Source of the DNA: JACKEQ01 sp041389565 | GTDB lineage: Bacteria > Myxococcota_A > UBA796 > GCA-2862545 | NCBI GenBank assembly: GCA_041389565.1 | Contig: JAWKRP010000002.1 | Location: 620,001 to 684,000 of the forward strand | Length of the DNA stretch: 64,000 bases | Direction: 5' to 3' | Part shown: piece by piece, positions 34,749 through 42,194 of the stretch | Layout of the letters: each line of letters opens with the position of its first letter | How positions within the stretch are numbered: the first letter of the stretch is position 1 | Position numbers and translations under genes: made by a program | The notes under the pieces: model-generated | Databases searched by the model: none | Told to the model about the DNA's origin: nothing | What the model saw: only the letters and a program-made list of their open reading frames with translations

Positions 34749-36160
34749 GCCACCCGACTCCCTGGCAGCTCGAGCTGTTCGCGCTCGGGGAGGAGGTCCC
34801 CGAGGTGCGGGCGCACCTGCCCTGCCCGCGCTGTGAAGACGACCTCCACACCCTCACGACCGATCCAGGTCCCGTGCCGCTGGTGATCGCGACGGCTCTC
34901 CGTCCCGAGGCCGCGCCCGTGGGGGCCGGCGCGACCGGTGCGGCCCTCGGTGCCGCCGGGGTGGGCATGGCCGTGATCGTGGGTGCGCTCGTCGTGTGGG
35001 GACTGTGGGCTGCGGAGGCCCCGGACGTCGGTGCAGTGCCCGACGACCCGGAGGCGCCGTCGGTCCCCGTTCCGGTGAGCGACCCGGATGCGGAGCCCGT
35101 AGACGGTCCGGATGCGGGATCGATCGCTGGGGCCCCCGTGTCGGTGGGCTCCTTGAAGGGCAGGGTCGCGGAGGTGACCGGAGGGCGACTGCGCGGGCAC
35201 GCGACGAACCCCGTGTGGTCGGCGGACGGCCGCCACCTGGCCTACGAGGTGAACGACGACGGAACCCTCGCCGAGCTCTGGGTCGCGGACGTGGGCCAGG
35301 GGAGGATCGGTCGCACTTCCAGCGTGAACCTGCCGGGCGGTGGGGGGCCGTTCGGGGGGACGCAGCTGGCCATCGCGCCCGTGTGGCACCCTTCGGGGAT
35401 CCTGGTGTTCGAGGGCTCGAACACGGGCGGCACGTTCCGTCTGTACTACTTCCAGCCCGGTGGGGGCGCGGCATCCGAGATGATCAGCGCCGACGACGTG
35501 CCCGGAGACCTCACGTTCCCCGCGATCTCCGCGCGGGGCGACCAGATGGTGTTCGTGTCGGAGGCGTCGGGCCACGACGACCTCTTGATCCGCGACACCA
35601 ACACGGGGGCGATCACGAACGTGGTCGCGTCTCCCGAAGCCGAGCAGTTCCCGTCGTTCACGCCCGATGGCGACGCGCTCGTGTTCACCCGCCGCATCCC
35701 GGGGAGCGGAGAGGACGTGCTCCGGCGGTCTCTGCGCCGCGGCGACGAGGTCGTGGTGGCGGACGGGGAGGGCGACCAGACGCGGCCCGTCGCGGTGGAC
35801 GACGGGGTGGTGTTCTTCGATGGCGGGCCGGAGGGAGATGCGTGGGAGATCCGGTTCGCGGGGGCGGACGGGGAGGTCGTGCTGGCCGAAGGGGTGCGCC
35901 TCCCGCTCAGGGCCCGCCCGGCGGTCAGCCCGGATGGGGCCTGGGTGGCGTATGCCCTCGAAGACCCCGCCCAGTCGGAGGATCTGTGGTTCGCGCGCGT
36001 GGACGGGTCCGATCGGGTGCGGGTGCCCACAGGACGGTTCGCGGTCGGAGAACCTGCGCTCACCGAGCGGGACGAGGGGCTCGATGTCGCGTTCACCGCG
36101 CTCGCGACGCGGGACGCCGACGTTCGCACGCTCCATGTGGCGCGCGTCGATCTGGAGTGA
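34745..36160 (+). CDS. Putative anti-sigma membrane protein with TolB-like propeller
   Basis: The 471-residue protein starts with a short cytoplasmic part carrying HLPCPRC (about 24-30), similar to the HxxxCxxC zinc anti-sigma motif but one residue shorter. A transmembrane helix lies at about 60-85 and an acidic Pro-rich spacer at about 88-125. The periplasmic domain is a TolB/WD40-like propeller with PVWSADGRHLAY, PAISARGDQMVF and PAVSPDGAWVAY blades. It would hold the sigma factor until a periplasmic signal is bound. Coupling to the sigma gene supports this; the short zinc motif is the weak point. Confidence 0.75.
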   Translation: MSHPTPWQLELFALGEEVPEVRAHLPCPRCEDDLHTLTTDPGPVPLVIATALRPEAAPVGAGATGAALGAAGVGMAVIVGALVVWGLWAAEAPDVGAVPDDPEAPSVPVPVSDPDAEPVDGPDAGSIAGAPVSVGSLKGRVAEVTGGRLRGHATNPVWSADGRHLAYEVNDDGTLAELWVADVGQGRIGRTSSVNLPGGGGPFGGTQLAIAPVWHPSGILVFEGSNTGGTFRLYYFQPGGGAASEMISADDVPGDLTFPAISARGDQMVFVSEASGHDDLLIRDTNTGAITNVVASPEAEQFPSFTPDGDALVFTRRIPGSGEDVLRRSLRRGDEVVVADGEGDQTRPVAVDDGVVFFDGGPEGDAWEIRFAGADGEVVLAEGVRLPLRARPAVSPDGAWVAYALEDPAQSEDLWFARVDGSDRVRVPTGRFAVGEPALTERDEGLDVAFTALATRDADVRTLHVARVDLE

Positions 36161-36167
36161 GCGGCCC

Positions 36168-37091
36168 TCAGAAGGCCACGGACCCCTTGGCGTACGTGCT
36201 CCCTGCCCAGTCCCGGCGCGCGCGGGGGAGTCCGGGCGCGATGCCGGCACCGAGGTCGAGCGCCCAGGACCGGATGCCGACGTGCACGTACCCACCGACC
36301 CCTACCGCCGTACGCCCGTCGAACCACGCGGCATCCACGATGGGCGCGACCCAGTGCTCGCGGACGGTCAGCCGGGGGCCGGCGCGCACCGCCGCGTAGT
36401 CCTCCACCCAGAACTCCGCCCACGCCGCGCCCGCGAGCGGCACGACGTACGGATTCAGCCCGCCCAGTCGGGTCTTCGTGACGATGTCGGTGTTCTCGGC
36501 CACTCCCGCGCGCACCTCCAGCCACGGCATCAAGGGGCCCGGCGGGTGAACGCGCAGGGTCGCGTGCAGGCCGGGCGACAGGATTCCGGGCATCACGGCG
36601 ACCCCTCCGTGCACGTACAGGTCGGCGGGCTCGCTGTACCAGCCGAGCACGGCTTCGGGGTGGGCGACGAGCCGGTCGGGGGCGACCTCGGCCGTCGCGG
36701 GGAGCGCGGCGAAGGCCACATACCGCACACTCGCCTGGAGGCCGGCATAGGTGCCCTTCGGCCCGTAGCGGACGACGCCCCCCTCCGGGCCCACGTAGAA
36801 CCCCAGCTGCGAGGCCTCCGGAGAGGGCACGCCGTCCACCCAGCGCGTCGACACGAGCCCGACCGCGCCGGCTTCCCCGCGGAGGGCGGCCCACCAGCGC
36901 CCGTGCGACATGTCGTCGTCCCAGCGCACCTGGAGGGTGTCGGTGTACAGGGCGAGCTCGAGGCCGCCGCGACGGGCCACGAAGTTGGCGATGCCGTGCG
37001 ACTCCTGCTCGAACTGCCCGCCCAGCTCGGCCTCGAAGCGCCAATCGGTGTCCGGAGGCTCGGCGGCCGCGACCGCCAGGACGGAGATCAT
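36168..37091 (-). CDS. Predicted outer-membrane beta-barrel protein
   Basis: The 307-residue protein has a brief hydrophobic start (about 1-10, then AAAEPP), and the rest alternates polar and hydrophobic residues with many Trp, Tyr and Gly, ending in a C-terminal Phe (GSVAF). That is the signature of an outer-membrane barrel. ATG at 37091 overlaps the stop of the DUF1841-like gene (ATGA). It is the third gene of a coupled trio with a surface lipoprotein, so it may insert or display it. Confidence 0.65.
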   Translation of the reverse strand: MISVLAVAAAEPPDTDWRFEAELGGQFEQESHGIANFVARRGGLELALYTDTLQVRWDDDMSHGRWWAALRGEAGAVGLVSTRWVDGVPSPEASQLGFYVGPEGGVVRYGPKGTYAGLQASVRYVAFAALPATAEVAPDRLVAHPEAVLGWYSEPADLYVHGGVAVMPGILSPGLHATLRVHPPGPLMPWLEVRAGVAENTDIVTKTRLGGLNPYVVPLAGAAWAEFWVEDYAAVRAGPRLTVREHWVAPIVDAAWFDGRTAVGVGGYVHVGIRSWALDLGAGIAPGLPRARRDWAGSTYAKGSVAF

Positions 37092-37555
37092 CGCTTCCGG
37101 CGCTTGGCGGCCCTGCGCTCGGCGCGGTTCATGGGCGGCCCGGACCCGGGCTCCGGAGCCGGGGCCCCCAGTGCGAGCGCGACCACGTCGGAAGCGCGCA
37201 GCCCGGTGAGGCGCTTCGCCCACGCCTCGTGATCGAAGCGGGCCCCGGATGCGCCCAGCCCGGCGAGCTGCTCCGCGAACACCTGCATCAGCGCGTGCAC
37301 GGCGGGGTGTCGCTTCAGCCCCTCGTCCTGCAGACGGGCCAGCGTGGCGCGGGTGATCGCGGGCTCGCCCGTGGCGATCTGGGTCTCGATCACCGCGTGG
37401 AGGGCCGCGTGCATGATGGGGTTCGCCCCCTCGGAGTGCAGGGCGTCCGGGAAGCGCCCCACGTGCGCCTGGTTCGCGGCGGTGATGCGCGCCTGCTCGT
37501 CGAGGGCGAGCCACTCGGTGGGATCGGGCGCGACCTCGGGCTCGTAGACCTTCAC
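37088..37555 (-). CDS. DUF1841-like cytoplasmic protein
   Basis: The 155-residue protein has a central NPIMHAALHAVIETQ motif (about 57-71) followed by a HPAVHALMQVFAEQL segment, matching the pattern of the DUF1841 family as I remember it. The C-terminus is very basic. The His pairs hint at metal binding. GTG at 37555 overlaps the lipoprotein stop (GTGA). A cytoplasmic protein locked between two envelope proteins is odd, and its role is unknown. Confidence 0.65.
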   Translation of the reverse strand: MKVYEPEVAPDPTEWLALDEQARITAANQAHVGRFPDALHSEGANPIMHAALHAVIETQIATGEPAITRATLARLQDEGLKRHPAVHALMQVFAEQLAGLGASGARFDHEAWAKRLTGLRASDVVALALGAPAPEPGSGPPMNRAERRAAKRRKR

Positions 37556-38283
37556 AGGACCGTGCAGCCGCCGGGGAAGCCGGCGTAGTAGGACGGATCG
37601 TCGCCCCAGACGTAGCAGGTGCCCGTCGTGTCGCCGAGGAGGATGTACGTCAGCGCGGGCGTGGAGCCCGGCGGGGTCTCGATGGGGACGAGGGTGGTGG
37701 AGCCCTCGACGAGGTCGGCGAGCGCGGCGACCGTGACGAGCGTGGCCCCCGTCGTGCCGACCGGATGGCACAGGTTGTAGGACGCGGTGCCGAGGTAGCA
37801 GTCCTCTCCGAACCACCCGTTCCCGGAGGCGGCCTGCACGGCTGTCTGTGCGAACCCGAAGTGGTACGGCTCGGCAGCGTTGGTCAGCGTGATGGTGATG
37901 CTGTCGGGGTTCCCGTCGAACAGCGTGATCCCGATGGACAGCGTGCCCGGGTTCCCGGTGTCGGTATCCGTGTCGGTGTCGGCATCCGTGTCGGCGTCGG
38001 CATCCGTGTCGGCGTCGGCGTCCGTGTCGGAATCGGCGTCGGCGTCCGCGTCGGCGTCCACGTCCCCATCCGTGTCGGCGTCGGTGTCGGTATCGGTATC
38101 GGTGTCCGACTCGGGGTCGGTGTCGGTGCCGTCGCAGTCTGGCGAGCCCGCGCAGTCGGGGTCGTCGCAGTCGAACGCTCCGTCGCGGTCGTTGTCGGCG
38201 GCGTCGGCACACTCGCCGGGGTCGTCGCCCTCGTGCCCCTTGCAGGCGACCAGCGCGACCAGCATCCAAATCCCGAAACGCAT
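37552..38283 (-). CDS. Asp-Thr repeat lipoprotein with metal-binding-like N-terminus
   Basis: The 243-residue protein has the signal MRFGIWMLVALVAC (Cys14). It then has an ADNDRDGAFDCDDPDC motif, seen in many myxobacterial surface proteins and probably calcium-binding, a DT/DA linker (about 52-110) and a globular C-terminal domain (about 115-243) with paired Cys. ATG at 38283 is chosen for the GGAGG site; an earlier ATG at 38295 is possible. First gene of the coupled trio. Confidence 0.78.
   Translation of the reverse strand: MRFGIWMLVALVACKGHEGDDPGECADAADNDRDGAFDCDDPDCAGSPDCDGTDTDPESDTDTDTDTDADTDGDVDADADADADSDTDADADTDADADTDADTDTDTDTGNPGTLSIGITLFDGNPDSITITLTNAAEPYHFGFAQTAVQAASGNGWFGEDCYLGTASYNLCHPVGTTGATLVTVAALADLVEGSTTLVPIETPPGSTPALTYILLGDTTGTCYVWGDDPSYYAGFPGGCTVL
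37957..38132 (-). repeat. Asp-Thr/Asp-Ala coding hexamer repeat
   Basis: The linker of the lipoprotein at 37552-38283, about 55 residues, shorter than the others in the window and with single Gly, Val and Pro-Glu interruptions. Confidence 0.85.
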
Positions 38284-38370
38284 CCGAGCCTCCAAGGTGG
38301 GCGGTGGCGTGGCGAGCGCGTCGCCGAGTCGCCCAGAACCCGGGAGGTCGGATAACGCTTCGGTCGCGAC

Positions 38371-38940
38371 TCAGCCGTTTCCGTCGGGATCTCCGTGCGA
38401 GACGACCGTGACGATCTCGGATCCCGGACCGAACGTCGCCGTGATCGTCAGCTCGATCAGGGGCTCGCCCGCGATCTCGATGCGGTCGCGGCGCACCTGC
38501 ACGGTGTCGGCGGGCTCGTCGAACTCGGCGTTCCACTCGCTCGGACCGGAGCAGCCGTAGATCCAGTGCTCCGACGGATCGAGGGTGATGGTGCGCCCGT
38601 CGACGAGCCGGTCCGTCTCGAATCCCCCCGCGAGCATGGCCCAGTCGCCTCCGGTCGCGTTGACCTCGAAGTCGGTCCAGCCGGTCGACCGCGTGATCGT
38701 GCCCGAGGTGATGTCGCGGTCGAAGGCTCCGGTGGGCGGGGTCTGTCCACGCATCTGCCCGCTCGCGACCCACTGTTCGGACGCCTCGTCGTCCCAGTCG
38801 TCCCAGGACCCCGTGTCCACGTAGGACGGGTCGCGGTCGAGGGCGTCGACGAGCAGCACGGCGGCAGGGATGGCGCAGCCCGTCGACACCGCGAGCACGG
38901 AACCGAGAGTGAGCAGCTGGACAAGGGCGAATCGGGACAT
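38371..38940 (-). CDS. Lipoprotein of unknown function
   Basis: The 189-residue protein has a normal-length lipoprotein signal ending AVSTGC (Cys22) and a beta-rich mature part with two Cys-free strands before YGCSGPSEWN. An AGGAG site lies seven bases before the ATG at 38940. No family is recognised. It stands alone between the coupled trio and the M23 gene. Confidence 0.7.
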   Translation of the reverse strand: MSRFALVQLLTLGSVLAVSTGCAIPAAVLLVDALDRDPSYVDTGSWDDWDDEASEQWVASGQMRGQTPPTGAFDRDITSGTITRSTGWTDFEVNATGGDWAMLAGGFETDRLVDGRTITLDPSEHWIYGCSGPSEWNAEFDEPADTVQVRRDRIEIAGEPLIELTITATFGPGSEIVTVVSHGDPDGNG

Positions 38941-39041
38941 CGGAGTCTCCTGGAGGGGACGGGCGGCCGTCCATCGACCGCGACCCCACAGTGGCCTGTT
39001 CGGGGTTCGCGGTCGCTTTCCGATGCTTACTCTGAAGTCAG

Positions 39042-39746
39042 TCAGGGGCACTCGGGCGACGGCAGCTCGGTGTTCCCGTTCTGCTGGAGCCACAGGCTGG
39101 GCCGGTCGTTCGCGACCCCTTCGTACGGGTCGACCCGCTCGCCGCTGCGCGCCACCTGGAAGTGGAGGTGCGGGAACGAGGAGTACCCGCTGCTCCCGAC
39201 CCTCGCGAGAGGCTCGCCGCAGCGGACCTCCTGGCCCACCTCCACCACGATCGACCCGTTCATCAGGTGGTAGTACGAGCTGACGAGCCCGCGACCATGG
39301 TCGATGCGCACGATGTTGGGCCGCCCGTCGTGGCCGTCACAGTCCACGTCCCCGAGCTCGACGGACAGGTGGCACCGGTCGTAGTTGCCGTCTTCGACCT
39401 CGATCACCACACCGTCTGCGGCCGCGAGCACTCCGGTCGAGCCGGCGTCCATCGACTCCCAGCCGTCGCGCAGCAGGTAGTCGGAGCCGGTGTGGCCGTC
39501 GTAGCACCACGGGAACGGCCGATCGTCGTAGTCGCGGCATGCGGTGGCCGCTGCGATGCCCTCTCCGCCGGCCGTTCCGTCGTGGTCGATGCCGATCGTC
39601 TGGTAGTACCGGTCGGGCTCCTCGAGGGGGAGCGCGAACACTCCGGAAGGCGGCGTGACCATGGGCTCGACGGCCGGATCCGTCACGTGCTCGGCCGTGC
39701 AGCCGGCGAGCAGGCAACCAGCGATGATCCACGGGATGCGGGACAT
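39042..39746 (-). CDS. M23-family (LytM-type) metallopeptidase lipoprotein
   Basis: The 234-residue protein has a lipobox LLAGC (Cys15) and an M23 domain with the zinc ligands in HTGSDY and HLHFQV. SYYHLM supplies the third conserved His. It would cut peptidoglycan cross-links or activate amidases from the outer membrane. Four Cys (about 70, 81, 125 and 135) suggest disulfides. It is divergent from the repeat-protein operon at 39809. Confidence 0.85.
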   Translation of the reverse strand: MSRIPWIIAGCLLAGCTAEHVTDPAVEPMVTPPSGVFALPLEEPDRYYQTIGIDHDGTAGGEGIAAATACRDYDDRPFPWCYDGHTGSDYLLRDGWESMDAGSTGVLAAADGVVIEVEDGNYDRCHLSVELGDVDCDGHDGRPNIVRIDHGRGLVSSYYHLMNGSIVVEVGQEVRCGEPLARVGSSGYSSFPHLHFQVARSGERVDPYEGVANDRPSLWLQQNGNTELPSPECP

Positions 39747-39752
39747 CTTCGG

Positions 39753-39780
39753 TGACGCCTCCAGGTGCCAGAGTATATTG
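39753..39780 (+). promoter_or_regulatory. Sigma70-like promoter GTGACG-N16-TATATT
   Basis: TATATT (39775-39780) is the best -10 match in the window. GTGACG, 16 bases upstream, is a fair -35. It lies 29 bases before the ATG at 39809 and would drive the repeat-protein, amidoligase and GNAT genes. Confidence 0.5.
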
Positions 39781-39808
39781 CCCGCCTTCCTGCCGTCCCG
39801 AGGACTCC

Positions 39809-40663
39809 ATGCGCATTCTCAAGCTCGTTTTCGGCCTCGCCCTCACGCTCGGCGCCAGCTCGGCGTGGGCCACCGACGCCCTCACGCAGCGCTTCCTGTC
39901 GAGCGACTACACGCTCTGCGACGCGCTCATGGTGTCGAAGCTGTTCGACTTCAGCCAGGCCGACGCGAAGTCGTACATCGGTCAGAAGATCGAGTGGGGC
40001 ACGACGCACATCCTCGACGGCGACCTGAAGCGGGCACGCGAGAAGGGTGCGAAAGACGCCACGTATCGGTGTCAGTTCCACCAGTCGGGCTACGGTTACG
40101 ACGATGCCGAGGTGCTCGCGAAGTACTGGGGCCTGAACGTCTCCGACGCCAAGACCCGCGTGGAGCAGAAGATCCAGGCCGGCAACGAGAGCTTCTTCCG
40201 CAAGGAGGTGCTCCCGGCTGCCCGGCGCGAAGCGGGCCTGCCCACGGGCGAAGACCCCGCGTCGACGATGGCCCGAAAGACCGACCTCGAGGCGTTCTTC
40301 GACTCGAAGTACGACTACTGCCACGCCAAGATGCTCGTGGGCACGCACTTCGGCAGCAGCGCGAGCGAGGCGAAGGAGCTCATCGGCTACAAGGTCAAGA
40401 ACGGGTGGACCGACTTCGTCGACCAGATGCTCGATGGCGTGCGGAAGAAGCACCAGTCCGCGAACACGAAGCCCTGCACCTTCGCGGAGACCCGCTACAC
40501 GCCCGACGACGCCGAGAAGCTCGCGCAGCTGTGGGGCAGCTCGCTCTCCGAGACGAAGGCCCGGATCGAGAGCAAGTACGTCTGGGGCTCCGAAGAGGTG
40601 ATCGCTTCCGAGCTCGAGCAGGCCAAGCTCGGCTCCGGCCCGCGGATGGGCGGTCAGCCCTAG
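39809..40663 (+). CDS. Secreted protein with four Cys-containing helical repeats
   Basis: The 284-residue protein has a signal peptide (1-21, SSAWA|T). Four repeats of about 45-55 residues follow, near 30-78, 85-135, 162-213 and 221-272. Each starts with an aromatic or basic residue and a Cys and ends with a helix of the form AKxxIxxKxxxG. Repeats 1 and 3 resemble each other, as do 2 and 4, so a two-repeat unit was duplicated. I recognise no named family. It is followed after one base by the amidoligase gene and could be its substrate or partner. Confidence 0.75.
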   Translation: MRILKLVFGLALTLGASSAWATDALTQRFLSSDYTLCDALMVSKLFDFSQADAKSYIGQKIEWGTTHILDGDLKRAREKGAKDATYRCQFHQSGYGYDDAEVLAKYWGLNVSDAKTRVEQKIQAGNESFFRKEVLPAARREAGLPTGEDPASTMARKTDLEAFFDSKYDYCHAKMLVGTHFGSSASEAKELIGYKVKNGWTDFVDQMLDGVRKKHQSANTKPCTFAETRYTPDDAEKLAQLWGSSLSETKARIESKYVWGSEEVIASELEQAKLGSGPRMGGQP

Positions 40664-40664
40664 G

Positions 40665-41759
40665 ATGGGAGCGCTCGGCTGGCGCGTCGGAGTGGAGCTC
40701 GAGCTGATGGCTCCGCCCACCCGCACGCGCCGCGATCTCGCCGAGGCGCTGGCGGGCCCCGGGGGGAGGGTCGAGCGGTTCTTCCACCCCCAGTCCGAGC
40801 CCAGCCTCGTCGAGAACATGGACGTGTTCGACTCGCTGACGCTCGGGTTCCGTGCGCTCGACCGCGAGGGGCGCGAGGTCGCGAGCTGCGTCGACGACCT
40901 CACGCTGCGGGACGGGCTCGACCGGACCCGTGCCCCCCGCGATGGCTGGTTCCGGATCGTCAGCGACGACCGGCGCCTGCTGCACCTGATCCGTCGACAG
41001 GCCCGCGCGGACGGGTCGCTCCGCGATGCGCTCGCGCCCACGGCCGCCCTGTTCGGGACGGACCTCGAGGAGGTGCCCGGAGGCATGCTGAAGGTCGTCG
41101 ACGAGATCGGCAGCCCGATCTGCATCGGCGCGCAGCTGCCCGGAGAGCGCGAGCGGCCCTGTGAGATCGTCACTCCGCCCATCGCGCCCGAAGCCGACTT
41201 CGGTGCCACGCTGGAGCGCCTGCTGGCGACCGCGCGCCGCCTGGGGTTCTCGGTGCCCGCGGAGTCTGCGACGCATCTGCACCTCGAGAGCGCGGCGCTC
41301 GAGAGCGCACCGGTGCTCGCCAGCCTCGTGGAGCTGCTCGCCACCTGGGGAGACGCGCTGAAGGCGGCGGTGCGCAGCAACCCGCGGTGTGTGCGGCTGG
41401 GGCCCATCCCGGACGCCCTGCTCGAGACCGTGCGGACGCCGGGCTTTCGCGAGCTCGACTGGCCATCGGCGCGGGCTCGGCTCGCCTCGCTGAAGCTGTC
41501 GAAGTACGTCGACTGGAACATGAAGAACCTCGCCCATCCCCGCGCCGACAAGCCCACCTTCGAGGTGCGCGTGCTGCCGGGAACCCTGCGGGCCGAGCCC
41601 GTGGAGCAGGCCGCGCGGCTGTTCGTGGCCATCGCGCAGCGGTGCGTGCACGGCCCGCCGGTCGAGCCCGCCGATCGCGCGCCCCTCGGGGGGCTGCTCG
41701 ATCAGCTCGAGCAGGGCGGGTACCTCCGGGATGCCGGCGTGTGGAGAGCCCGTGCCTGA
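40665..41759 (+). CDS. Amidoligase (Amidoligase_2, COOH-NH2 ligase)
   Basis: The 364-residue protein carries the motifs of the glutamine-synthetase-like amidoligase family: GVELELM near 9-15, a central CEIVTPPI, ATHLHLES, and the late KYVDWNMKNL and FEVRVLPGTL. These residues form the ATP/metal site that joins a carboxyl to an amine. Comparative studies place the family in peptide-tagging and metabolite pathways, often with GNAT enzymes, as here. ATG at 40665 follows the repeat-protein stop by one base. The substrate is unknown. Confidence 0.82.
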   Translation: MGALGWRVGVELELMAPPTRTRRDLAEALAGPGGRVERFFHPQSEPSLVENMDVFDSLTLGFRALDREGREVASCVDDLTLRDGLDRTRAPRDGWFRIVSDDRRLLHLIRRQARADGSLRDALAPTAALFGTDLEEVPGGMLKVVDEIGSPICIGAQLPGERERPCEIVTPPIAPEADFGATLERLLATARRLGFSVPAESATHLHLESAALESAPVLASLVELLATWGDALKAAVRSNPRCVRLGPIPDALLETVRTPGFRELDWPSARARLASLKLSKYVDWNMKNLAHPRADKPTFEVRVLPGTLRAEPVEQAARLFVAIAQRCVHGPPVEPADRAPLGGLLDQLEQGGYLRDAGVWRARA

Positions 41760-42192
41760 CGCCACGCAGGCGATCTACGCCGACGAGCGACCCGGAGGTA
41801 CGGAGCTCCTCGCGCTGTACGCCTCCGTCGGCTGGACGGCCTACACCTCGGATCCCGCCCGGCTCGACCGTGCGATCCGCGGCTCGGCCTGGGTGCGTAC
41901 CGCTCGGGTCGACGGCACCCTCGTCGGCCTGTGCCGCGCCATCTCGGATGGCGAGACGATCTGCTACCTGCAGGATGTGCTGGTGCATCCCGACCACCAG
42001 CGGTCCGGGATCGGGCGCTGCCTGGTGTCCGACTGCCTCGAAGCGCACCGCGAGCTCCGGCAGCTCGTGCTCATGACCGACGATCGGCCCGAGCAGCTCG
42101 CGTTCTACGCGTCACTCGGGCTCGCCAGCATCGACGCGCTCGGCTCCGTTCGCCTCAACGTGTTCGTGCGTCCGCCCTCGCGGGGCGAGTAG
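41752..42192 (+). CDS. GNAT acetyltransferase partnered with amidoligase
   Basis: The 146-residue protein has the GNAT motif A VLVHPDHQRSGIGRCLV and a motif B LAFYASLGL. GTG at 41752 has GGAG five bases upstream and overlaps the amidoligase end by eight bases; ATG at 41731 would give a longer overlap. It probably acetylates an amine in the same pathway as the ligase. The substrate is unknown. Confidence 0.82.
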   Translation: MPDATQAIYADERPGGTELLALYASVGWTAYTSDPARLDRAIRGSAWVRTARVDGTLVGLCRAISDGETICYLQDVLVHPDHQRSGIGRCLVSDCLEAHRELRQLVLMTDDRPEQLAFYASLGLASIDALGSVRLNVFVRPPSRGE

Positions 42193-42194
42193 TC

